Part shown: positions 1 to 9,381 of the stretch, in pieces
Numbering within the stretch: the stretch's first letter is position 1
Layout of the letters: the number at the start of each line of letters is the position of its first letter
The notes under the pieces: model-generated
Told to the model about the DNA's origin: nothing
Seen by the model: the letters and a program-made list of their open reading frames with translations, nothing else
The model's database searches: none
Program-made: the position numbers and the translations under genes
Origin: Agapanthus africanus
Lineage: Eukaryota; Streptophyta; Magnoliopsida; Asparagales; Amaryllidaceae
DNA length: 64,000 bases
Reading direction: 5' to 3'
NCBI GenBank assembly: GCA_030015575.1
Contig: JASDDO010000006.1
Location: 105,454,045-105,518,044, forward strand

Positions 1-1224
1 GCTGACCGCTTGCAGCTTGTGGGTGTTTGATATGATCATCACCTGCTACCGGCGTATTGACGATTCTTTAGAGTCCTACACAGAGGTTTCTTGGCTCAGG
101 CGAAACGCAGTAGAGGCACATATGTGATATGTGCAGGACCGAGAATAATACGATATGGGATACCGTATTATATTCTCGCGATATTAAGATATGAACCGGG
201 ACATCGGATCAAGTGTTGATTCGATGAATCGGTACATGATATGTTAGTCGGTTATATTCGATATAGCCGGATCGTCGGATCAAGTGTTGATTCGATGATT
301 TAATATATAATAATATATTTGATGTATTATTATATTAACTAATATTGGCTTACTTTATTATTTCATTTTCTCGCGGGATGATACATTGATATATATGCGA
401 TATATGTTAATTGTATTATTTTCTTTTGTTGCAAATATATAATATATATGTGATATATATTATTGTGACATGATATGATTAATTGTTAAACATGTTTAAA
501 GATGATTAATTGAGGTTAGGGTTTGATTAGGGTTAGATGCTTCAAGTTCCTTCTAGAAGGATTTTTTCTTTTGTCATTTGTAAAGATATTTTGGATGACA
601 CATTTTTAACTTAACCAAACCCTAACTCTAGTTGTTTCTCTACACATTCTCATCCATTCATCCTTGACCATGGTTAAAAAGATCAATCATATGTTTTATT
701 TCTATTCATCACAAAAGAAAAGAATGATCATTATTCTTTTTCCATTCTCATCTTCTTGCTTCTTGAAAAGCTTGCTAGATTTTCTTAAGTGATAACAGAT
801 TATGAGAAAATGATATAAAAAGAAAGCAAAATTACTACTCTCTCATCCTCATCTCATCTAGCCCATGGGATTATTGTGTTCTTCTCTTTTGAGTGAGAAA
901 GCTTGAGCCGTAGCAACTTCAAGGTAGATCATCGGAGATTTGGATTACGACAAGCTAGAATGGATCGTTCGAGTCGTGGAGCCTCTCATGAGTCCGGGAG
1001 ATCGTGGATCACGGCAAAGGGACTTCTACTCGGAGCTTGTGAAGTGAAGGAGCGGACTACAAAGGTTGTAATCCCTCACACTTAGATAAAAGTTATCTTA
1101 TTGCATGTTAAACCCTAATAATCTAGCGAAGATCCCGGCTTTGGGTTGTTCGGCACGTCTAAAATTTAATCCGGGCATGTTTGATGCCTTATGAACCTTC
1201 ACAAGAGTGCCTAGGAACCCTACA
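1..1224 (+). repeat. 5' LTR of A (3' part only)
   Basis: Positions 1-1224 match 8158-9381 colinearly, ending in CCCTACA before the primer site. The missing first 965 bp can be read from the 3' LTR. Two copies of a palindromic motif containing ATCAAGTGTTGAT occur at 203-227 and 274-298. A telo-box-like AAACCCTAA is at about 614. The remainder is AT-rich and noncoding. Confidence 0.95.
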
Positions 1225-1225
1225 G

Positions 1226-1239
1226 TGGTATCAGAGCCT
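1226..1239 (+). other. Primer-binding site of A (initiator Met tRNA type)
   Basis: TGGTATCAGAGCCT begins two bases after the end of the LTR. It is complementary to the 3' end of plant initiator Met tRNA and is the usual minus-strand primer site of plant Copia elements. Confidence 0.95.
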
Positions 1240-1425
1240 AGCTAGAGCATTAGGCGATGTGTTTACGAAGTTAAAACTCCGATCGAACCCGAAACGACGA
1301 AACTTGACCCCTCTCTGGAAATTTTTTAAATTTTGGGATTTTTCTGAATTAAAAATATGTAAAAATATCAGCAGGGAATTCTAAGAATTACCATGAAACA
1401 CGTGCCCATAATTCCACCAACTGAG

Positions 1426-1468
1426 CGCGGAAGCGCGGCAGGAACATGGTTCTCGCGGCGGTTCCGCG
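1426..1468 (+). other. GC-rich leader hairpin of A
   Basis: CGCGGAA (1426-1432) pairs with TTCCGCG (1462-1468), and inner GAAC (1442-1445) pairs with GTTC (1449-1452). It starts about 190 nt after the primer site. Hairpins at the same distance occur in B, C, E and G, and at about 250 nt in D. Confidence 0.7.
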
Positions 1469-2432
1469 GCTGAATTGTTGGATTAGGACACGTGGCTTCA
1501 TGGTATAGACCGTAGGTACTTGCTGACTATTCTGGGTATTTTTAATCTGTTTCAGGTGTTTAAAATTCTGGGGTTTGTTTTGTAATAGTAGACTCGATCG
1601 GAAATTTTAAATTCGTATTTCTTTCCGGATATTTAAAAACTGTTAAACTATTTGAACGGATATCATTAACTTACTGTTTCCCGGTACGACAAATTTTCAA
1701 GTGTTGAAATTTATTCGGGTTTAAATCTTTCGGAAAAATTGTACAAGTTAAGCGGTGGACCCTCTAGAAGACAACAAACCTTAACTCGATTATGTGACCG
1801 TCTTGAGCTGCCTTTTGAACCTTCGGGTTTGGGGCAGTACGGCGTGCCACATGTGAGGCGTTGGCTTGACCCTTCTACGGCTGGATCACCGGTACTGTAA
1901 CATATTCTGGGATTATTTGAACTCCGCTCAAGTGTTGAGCAGTTTGGGAAATTTTGGGTGTTTGATTATCTGTTCAGAAAGTTTAATAATGTCTATTTAT
2001 CTGGAATGTGATACAATATGTGGAATTTATAGAGTTTGGCATGAAATGCGGAGTATGTGATATTTCGGATTTACGATGTCTAAAGTGATTGTGGATTCCA
2101 AATATTGTAGTTTTACACTTTCTTTTTTGTGACCGTAAGTGTAATATATGATATCGCCGGTTTCATTGCTATATGTCAACGACAATTGGGATGCGCATAT
2201 TTACTTACGTTGATGATATGAGATATTATGTGTTGCTGTGATATGTTATATTGGATCGTCGCGATCAGAATAGCCGGGGATTTTATGTGAGATGAGGGTT
2301 TTTATTTTCATTCATGTAAAATTCATTTGTAATGTAATATTCTATTATTTGGGGGACTTCCAGGTTGCGGTTGCTGTCACCAGTGTATATTATTTAGTTT
2401 TCCGCATTAGGTAGACCCAAGGTGGGGAGCAC

Positions 2433-2518
2433 AAGTAACCGGGTTCTAGGGTCCAGTGGGAGGCCATCTCGAGGAGTCGAGACCGGGTCTTCTAACCCTA
2501 GAATTGGCAGTGTTACTT
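2433..2518 (+). other. Large covarying leader hairpin of A
   Basis: Three nested helices are visible: AAGTAAC (2433-2439) with GTTACTT (2512-2518), TTCTAGGGT (2444-2452) with ACCCTAGAA (2495-2503), and apical TCTCGA (2467-2472) with TCGAGA (2477-2482). It is preceded by AGACCCAAGGTGGGG, which is conserved in other elements. The arms are changed in compensated fashion in C, B and G. Confidence 0.8.
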
Positions 2519-2574
2519 GCCGCTCTCGTAATGGTCTTGGGATGTGGGTTTGGCTATTCGTCGCGACCGTGGAA

Positions 2575-2610
2575 TCCGTGTTTTATACAGGCTCGTATTA
2601 AAAACACGGA
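2575..2610 (+). other. GGCTC-loop hairpin of A
   Basis: TCCGTGTTTT (2575-2584) pairs perfectly with AAAACACGGA (2601-2610) around a loop containing GGCTC. Element C has the same stem, while G and E have different but paired stems around a GAGCC or AGCCC-type loop. Confidence 0.75.
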
Positions 2611-2858
2611 CGTCCTAGTATATCCAATATTTCATATATGTTCTTCTGCTGCAATGTTCTATGATGAGATCATATTACTGCCTGAGACGAATGCTTATAC
2701 TATATATATATATGCTGATATATAAATATTACTGCTTTCGTTTCTTCTGTGATGCTTAGGAAGCATAAGCTGATGGGATTTTTATTAATGAGATTAATAA
2801 AAGATAAGAAACCTAAAGATGTTGTAGAATCAAAAACTTTATAAAAAGGGTAGCTACA

Positions 2859-3102
2859 GTTTTGCTTTGCACAGTGATATATACGATATATCCTGCACCT
2901 TATTCGATGAGGAAAGGACCGAGATCCCTTACCGGGAGTGACTCCTTTAGCAAAACTGGCAGATGCTACAAAACGCGGTTTGTCTTTTGATTGTTTTTAG
3001 TGTTTTGCTTTGCACAGCGGTATATATGATATATCCTACACCTTATTCGATGAGGAAAGGGCCGACGATCCCTTCACCGGGAGTGACCCCTTTAGCGAAA
3101 CT
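2859..3102 (+). repeat. Paired ~100-nt hairpin units of A
   Basis: Two direct copies start at 2859 and 3002, 143 bp apart. Each is closed by a terminal inverted repeat of the AGTTTTGCT/AGCAAAACT type and contains an inner stem CCTTAT/ATGAGG and a TCCC/GGGA stem. The same pair, about 144 bp apart, is found in C at 54041-54284. Related pairs are in G and E. Confidence 0.8.
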
Positions 3103-3174
3103 AAGAAAGGCCTAAAAAACACTCCTTTTCAAAAACACTCGATTCTACGACAATATCAAGTTCATTACGCTCAG

Positions 3175-3190
3175 GGTTTTCTGAAAAACC
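3175..3190 (+). other. GGTTTT/AAAACC hairpin of A
   Basis: GGTTTT (3175-3180) and AAAACC (3185-3190) enclose a short loop. A matching small hairpin lies upstream of the triple motif in B (24225-24239), G (58183-58198) and, with a bulge, E (about 32965-32981). Confidence 0.6.
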
Positions 3191-3242
3191 TGCGTAGCCC
3201 TCCGTCATTTCAGATAAAGACTAGTTAGTATTCGTGCTACGT

Positions 3243-3434
3243 TTGTTGACTATGTTAAGGCGTAGTGTGCGGTAGCTAATTAGTACTCATCTGCTAAAAC
3301 ATGAGATGTGATTGAATTAGGGTAGTTGTGCGACTTTGTTGACTATGTTAAGGGTCGTGCAGGTGGATTTAATTCAATCGGGAAATGACAGGTTGAACTT
3401 GGCTAGCAATTATGATTTGTTGACTATGTTAAGG
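3243..3434 (+). other. Triple element-specific stem-loop array of A
   Basis: The 18-base motif TTGTTGACTATGTTAAGG occurs identically three times, at 3243-3260, 3336-3353 and 3417-3434. Each copy is closed by its own stem: CTACG/CGTAG at site 1, CGAC/GTCG at site 2, and a long stem near CTAGCAATT and ATGA/TCAT at site 3. Other elements keep the three sites but carry their own apical motif. Confidence 0.85.
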
Positions 3435-3589
3435 TCATAAATTGCTAGGGGCAAAATATTATCGGTAATTTCAAGCGTTGAAATTTGCAATGAGATTGCA
3501 TACCTCCTATGAGATAGTTGGATCCCGATACCCACTGCGAGTAAGAGTTACTCCTGGGAGAGTTTTACACAGGACAATTAGTCATTCAA

Positions 3590-3712
3590 GCAGGTGTCTA
3601 GAAAAGTGTTAACGAGGTTACGCCTCTGGGAAAACGAGGTTTACTTTAATTAGGTCCGTGCGAAAGCACGGGGAACCTCCCTCAAAGTACCGACTCTGAT
3701 CTGGCTGAAAGG
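3590..3712 (+). other. GAAA-tetraloop leader module of A
   Basis: The module contains stem I, GAGG/CCTC (3614-3626), and stem II, CCGTGC-GAAA-GCACGG (3656-3671). These are set in the conserved frame GGTGTCTAG ... AAGTGTTAACG ... TTTAATTAGG ... GGAACCTCCC. It is shared with B, C and G, and also with the unrelated element D. Confidence 0.8.
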
Positions 3713-3786
3713 TTGACGAAATTGTAGGGTGTAATTAATCCCGGCTAATCTTACCTTTTAGGGTTTTAAGGTAGATTTGATAAAAA

Positions 3787-3876
3787 CAGTGGGAGACATC
3801 CTGATTAGATAAGATAATAACCAATCTAATCTTACAAGAGCATACGCTAAAAGTGTTTTCTTCTCTCTCTCTCCAG
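3787..3876 (+). promoter_or_regulatory. Internal PPT-like motif and possible 3' splice site of A
   Basis: CAGTGGGAGA (3787-3796) resembles the real polypurine tract CAAGTGGGAGAT at 7181-7192. About 60 nt later a run of TTCTTCTCTCTCTCTCCAG ends in AG at 3875-3876, ten bases before the ATG. B, C, E and G have the same arrangement. Use as a splice acceptor is inferred. Confidence 0.5.
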
Positions 3877-3885
3877 GTAGCGACC

Positions 3886-6800
3886 ATGTCATGCCATAAT
3901 CAAGATAATAATATGGATGTATTGACTGAACCTGATTATTGTACTGAGCAAGGGAACGTTAGACCCCTTCTTTCTTATAAGAGTTATAAGACTGAACAGG
4001 AAACAGGAGAATATCTGGATTCTCACGCCGCCCAAAAGAACATGCATGTTGATGCATCTTCTTCAGGTGTGTTTGTTATTGAGAACTGTTTCTCGGTTCA
4101 CCCTACGTCCTGGGTATTAGATACCGGATCAGGGTCCCACATATGCAAACAGTTGCATGGGCTACGTAAAGGTAGAGAACTAGGAAAAGATGATCATTCC
4201 GTTCTAGTAGGGAACGTTGCAAATGTTGCAGCCAAAGCAGTTAGCGAATATCACCTTGTATTGCCGAGTCGTAATACACTGATTCTAAATGAGTGCTATT
4301 ATATACCGAACATGATGTGCAATATTATATCAGTTTCTTTATTGAGTAAAGAGGGATATAATTTTGTAGTACAGGATAATGCTATGAACATATTCCTAGA
4401 TCAAAAGTTGATTGCATCAGGCTCGTTACATAATGGCATATTCATTCTAAATCAGAATACAGTCCTGAATATACAAAACACACACAAGAGGAAAAGTTCA
4501 GATATGAATGAATCCTACTTGTGGCATTGTAGACTTGGTCATATCAATGCGACACGACTGGCTAAGTTACATAGAGATGGTTATTTGAATCCGTTCGAAT
4601 TATCATCTTATGATACTTGCCATTCATGTCTCAAAGGAAAAATGACCAAAGCTCCGTTTAGTGGACACGGAGAAAGAGTTGCTGAACTCTTAGGACTGGT
4701 ACATAGTGATGTATGCGGTCCCATGTCTACGCATGCCAGGAACGGTTCTTCCTACTTCATTACATTCACTGACGATCTCTCTAGATACGGACATGTGTTT
4801 CTGATGAAACACAAGTCTGAAGCTTTTGAGAAATTCAGAGAATATAAGCACGAAGTAGAGAACCAAACGGGCACGAAGTAGAGAACCAAACGGGCAAAAG
4901 TATTAAGATTCTTCGATCTGATCGAGGAGGCGAATACTTAAGCGGTGAGTTCCTAGATTATCTAAAAGAGAATGGGATTCTCTCTCAGCTTACTCCTCCT
5001 TATACACCACAGCACAACGGTGTATCGGAACGAAGAAATCGTACCCTATTAGATATGGTGCGCTCGATGATGAGTACAGCTGAGTTACCTATTTCCTTCT
5101 AGGGGTATGCACTTGAAACAGCAGCATACCTATTGAATCAAGTTCCGTCTAAATCTGTGCCTACCACACCGCATGAGATATGGAGTGGGAAGAAACCATA
5201 TTTTAAAAGAGTTAAGATATGGGATTGTCCGGCCTATGTCAAAAGACAAAATCCAGACAAACTCGAGGCACGATCAGTTCTTTGCAAATTTGTGGGATAT
5301 CTTAAGAATTCTCAAGGATATATTTTCTATCACGCTGAGGAACAAAAAGTGTTTGTTTCTCAATATGCCACCTTTTTAGAAAAGGAATTTCTTGCAAAAG
5401 AAATTAGTGGCAAAGAGGTAGAGCTGGAAGAGGTTCCAGCACCACAGACTACAACTGATGATTTATTGGAACCAGAGGATTCAGTAGTACCTGACGAACC
5501 CCAGCCTCTCCGCAGATCTAGTAGGGTTTCTCGTCCACCTGAGAGATACTACGGTTTTCTCATTGATGGTGGAAGCGAGGATTGCATCATGGATGATGAT
5601 GAACCCACTAGTTTCGAGCAGGCCATCATAAGTAGTGACTCTGTGAAATGGCTGGATGCAATGCGATCTGAGATGGAATCCATGTACACCAATAAAGTAT
5701 GGATTTTAGAAAATGCTCCTGAAAGGGTAAAACCCATTGGGAGCAAGTGGATTTTTAAAAAGAAATTTGGTGTAGATGGAAAAGTTGAGACTTTCAAAGC
5801 TAGACTTGTAGCAAAGGGTTTTCGTCAACGTCCAGGTGTGGATTATGACGAAACCTTTTCTCCAGTGGCTATGCTTAAGTCCATCCGGATCTTACCTGCC
5901 ATTGCTGCATACTATGACTACGAAATCTGGCAAATGGATGTTAAGACCGCCTTTCTAAACGGTGATTTAGAAGAGAGCGTGTACATGACTCAGCCAGAGG
6001 GCTTCGTAGATAGTGGGAGCAGCGGAAAGGTGTGCAAGCTGCTTAAATCCATTTATGGGTTAAAGCAAGCATCGCGGAGTTGGAACAACTGTTTTGATGT
6101 TGTAGTCAAAGATTTTGACTTCATCAAAAATATAGATGAACCTTGTATCTATAAGAAGGTAGCAGAGGGTAAGGTTGTCTTCCTCTTATTGTACGTGGAT
6201 GACATACTCTTGATAGGAAATGATATTCCTATGCTGCAATCAGTCAAGCTCTTCTTATCACAGAGATTCTCAATGAAAGATCTAGGTGATGCCTCCTGCA
6301 TATTGGGAATCATGATCTATAGAGATAGATCTAAACGGATACTGGGATTGTCCCAATCTAGGTACATTGACACCATACTAAAGAGGTTTAGTATGGAAGA
6401 ATCAAAGCGTGGGAATCAGCCCACGATCTCTGGACTCACTCTCTCCAAAGAGATGTCTCCTAAGACTGATTTGGAGAGAGCTCGCATGCAAGGGATACCC
6501 TATGCTTCGGCAGTAGGCTCTATCATGTATGCGATGCTATGTACCAGACCCGATGTAGCATACTCACTAAGTGTAGTGAGTCGGTATCAAGCAGATCCTG
6601 GAGAGAGTCATTGGACAGCAGTGAAGAACATTCTCAAGTACTTACGAAGGACTAAGGAGATGTTCTTAGTGTATGGTAACGGAGAACTCCAGGTGGAGTC
6701 CTTTACCGATTCCAGCTTCCAAAGTGATAAGGACGACTCTAAGTCGCATTCGGGTTTTGTCTTTACCCTCAATGGAGGGGCGGTATGTTGGAAGAGTTCC

Positions 6801-7178
6801 AAACAGGATACCGTTGCGGACTCAACGATGGAGGCTGAATACATCGCTGCCAACGATGCTGCCAAAGAAGCTGTCTGGATCAAGAAGTTCATTAGTGAAC
6901 TTGGTGTCGTTCCATCCATTGAGCATCCAATACCTCTGTATTGCGATAACAATGGAGTTGTGGCGTTAGCCAAGGAACCCAGGTCCCATCAGAAGTCCAG
7001 ACATATTCTGAGGCGGTATCACCTGATCAGGGAGATAGTTGATCGCCGGGAGATCGAGGTCAGGAGAGTAGATACGAAGGACAACATTGCGGATCCATTC
7101 ACGAAGGCTATTCCCCGGATACAGTTTGAGAGATTATTCGGGATGCTAGGTATGCGATACTACAGCAGCTGGCCTTAG
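3886..7178 (+). pseudogene. Pol region of A: protease, integrase, RT, RNase H
   Basis: The ATG at 3886 follows the pyrimidine tract. A short N-terminal stretch of unknown role (about 65 residues) leads into the aspartic protease (LDTGSGSHIC near 4115). Then come the GAG-pre-integrase zinc region (LWHCRLGHIN near 4520, C-x2-C near 4617), the integrase core (about 4690-5200), RT (about 5640-6400, YVDD near 6192) and RNase H (about 6680-7150, with TMEAEYIAA). The order protease-integrase-RT is diagnostic of Copia. No capsid domain or CCHC knuckle precedes the protease; the same layout in C shows that this is a family trait. The coding part is nearly whole with one or two breaks. Such proteins normally copy the RNA in virus-like particles and insert the cDNA. 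Confidence 0.9.
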
Positions 7179-7180
7179 TG

Positions 7181-7192
7181 CAAGTGGGAGAT
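7181..7192 (+). other. Polypurine tract of A
   Basis: CAAGTGGGAGAT lies directly before the TGTTAG start of the 3' LTR. It is the plus-strand priming site. Confidence 0.9.
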
Positions 7193-9381
7193 TGTTAGTT
7201 ATGTATATGCCCTAGAGGCCATTGTTGTACATATGATGTATATTATAATGGATGCTTGGTTATATATAGAGATGACTTTCTTGCTCGTCATGATAGTATT
7301 CTATTTGGTTTCACTTTATCTTAACATGTTGACTTGTATTGGTTTATTGTTTTACTCTCACATGTTGATAAAGCCCTTAGGATCTGTACTCGACTACTGG
7401 GGCTATGATGAGATCATACTAGTGGGGCCGCGGTAGTCGATGAGTACATCCTATAACTGTTCCTAGTCGAGGGTATATCGAGACAGGGCATCGATACACC
7501 AGAGTAGACTAGCGTATACGCATCTTGACCCATATGATGGGCGATGGATGATCCCATATCCATCGGTGTTAGACATCAGAGATGGTGTACGGGTGCTCAG
7601 TGGAGACTGGGTACACTGGACGGACTCGCCGAGAACTCCCAGATGGTGATATACCACAGGTCAGATGGCAGTTCTCCGGTGACACAGGTACAGGGTAGTC
7701 TGTAGACCCGAGATCGTCATGGAGTCTTGTGTGATTCCCACTATGCTTTGATTTCCACCTTACCACGTCCAAGAGGGCGTGCAAAACGGTGGCTTTTGGG
7801 TACAGTCCCGAATCACATGGAGGCAATGAGCGATAGGAGGGGATTCGTCTCTCCCGGTATAGGGAGTTGATGTTGTACTGTGTTCGATTGGCTATAACTG
7901 GAAGTCCCTGGCCAGGGCTGATATAGAGATTTACTGGTAAGTGTTACTAGTAGTTTCTCGACCCGTTATGAGCCATACATCGACACGACTTATCGGTTAC
8001 TGGGGTCTGACGTAGACCACCCCTAGACTTGATATGCGACATATCAGACGAACAGACCGGACTGTACGGGAGTGTTACTGATCGGATTCACAGGAGAACG
8101 CACAGGCTAGCTTGTTGATCTTCTGATCGCTCAATACCTGGGTGGCTGTTACGTTTAGCTGACCGCTTGCAGCTTGTGGGTGTTTGATATGATCATCACC
8201 TGCTACCGGCGTATTGACGATTCTTTAGAGTCCTACACAGAGGTTTCTTGACTCAGGCGAAACGGAGTAGAGGCACATATGTGATATGTGCAGGACCGAG
8301 AATAATGCGATATGGGATACCGTATTATATTCTCGCGATATTAAGATATGAACCGGGACATCGGATCAAGTGTTGATTCGATGAATCGGTACATGATATC
8401 TTAGTCGGTTATATTCGATATAGCCGGATCGTCGGATCAAGTGTTGATTCGATGATTTAATATATAATAATATATTTGATGTATTATTATATTAACTAAT
8501 ATTGGCTTACTTTATTATTTCATTTTCTCGCGGGATGATACATTGATATATATGCGATATATGTTAATTGTATTATTTTCTTTTGTTGCAAATATATAAT
8601 ATATATGTGATATATATTATTGTGACATGATATGATTAATTGTTAAACATGTTTAAGGATGATTAATTGAGGTTAGGGTTTGATTAGGGTTAGATGATTC
8701 AAGTTCCTTCTAGAAGCATTTTTTCTTTTGTCATTTGTAAAGATATTTTGGATGACACATTTTTAACTTAACCAAACCCTAACTCTAGTTGTTTCTCTAC
8801 ACATTCTCATCCATTCATCCTTGACCATGGTTAAAAAGATCAATCATATGTTTTATTTCTATTCATCACAAAAGAAAAGAATGATCATTATTCTTTTTCC
8901 ATTCTCATCTTCTTGCTTCTTGAAAAGCTTGCTAGATTTTCTTAAGTGATGAAAGATTATGAGAAAATGATATAAAAAGAAAGCAAAATTACTACTCTCT
9001 CATCCTCATCTCATCTAGCCCATGGGATTAGTGTGTTCTTCTCTTTTGAGTGAGAAAGCTTGAGCCGTACCAACTTCAAGGTAGATCATCGGAGATTTGG
9101 ATTACGACAAGCTGTAAAGGATCGTTCGAGTCGTGGAGCCTCTCATGAGTCCGGGAGATCGTGGATCGCGGCAAAGGGACTTCTACTCGGAGCTTGTGAA
9201 GTGAAGGAGCGGACTACAAAGGTTGTAATCCCTCACACTTAGATAAAAGTTATCTTATTGCATGTTAAACCCTAATAATCTAGCAAAGATCCCGGCTTTG
9301 TGTTGTTCGGCACGTCTAAAATTTAATCCGGGCATGTTTGATGCCTTATGAACCTTCACAAGAGTGCCTAGGAACCCTACA
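7193..9381 (+). repeat. 3' LTR of A
   Basis: It is 2189 bp long, starts TGTTAGTT and ends CCCTACA. It is related along its length to the LTRs of C (reverse orientation) and the solo LTR H, so A, C and H form one family. Confidence 0.95.

Larger units (their letters stand above)
1240..3885 (+). other. Structured leader of A
   Basis: This 2.6 kb stretch has no convincing coding sequence; the open frames in it are short and cross the hairpins. It holds an ordered set of stem-loops listed separately: 1426-1468, 2433-2518, 2575-2610, 2859-3102, 3175-3190, 3243-3434 and 3590-3712. It ends with a PPT-like motif, a pyrimidine tract and an AG at 3875-3876. I see no structure of note in 1500-2400. The same order is found in C and G, and with one part missing in B or E. 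Confidence 0.8.
1..9381 (+). mobile_element. Element A: Ty1/Copia LTR retrotransposon, 5' end outside window
   Basis: A is a plus-strand Copia element, probably Angela/Tork-like judging by Pol motifs and 2.2 kb LTRs. The window opens inside its 5' LTR (1-1224) and the full 3' LTR is at 7193-9381. The parts in order are LTR, iMet primer site, 2.6 kb structured leader, protease, integrase, RT, RNase H, polypurine tract and LTR. No gag capsid or zinc-knuckle region is recognised. The two LTR copies differ at about 17 of 1224 aligned positions by eye (1.4%), without net length change, which suggests about half a million years at 1.3e-8 per site per year. Pol is nearly whole with very few breaks. 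A sits in a long Gypsy-type LTR (J); its target duplication cannot be checked because the left flank is missing. Confidence 0.95.

Noticed and set aside
515-625. Telomere-like GGTTAGGGTTT sequences
   Set aside because: There are only a few isolated telo-box-like copies within an LTR, with no array.
2456-2725. 89-residue open frame in the A leader
   Set aside because: It crosses two covarying hairpins, has no counterpart in C, B or G, and shows no protein similarity that I recognise.
3243-3434. CRISPR-like repeat array
   Set aside because: There are three short motifs in a plant retrotransposon leader, with site-specific paired flanks and no cas genes.
3590-3800. Hammerhead or other self-cleaving ribozyme in the leader module
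   Set aside because: The CTGA and GAAA pieces are not arranged with the CTGATGA...GAAAC core and are not conserved in B, C and G.
3853-3885. Start of A pol upstream of the ATG at 3886
   Set aside because: The open frame extends into the pyrimidine tract only through a GTG; the ATG after the AG is the reasonable start.
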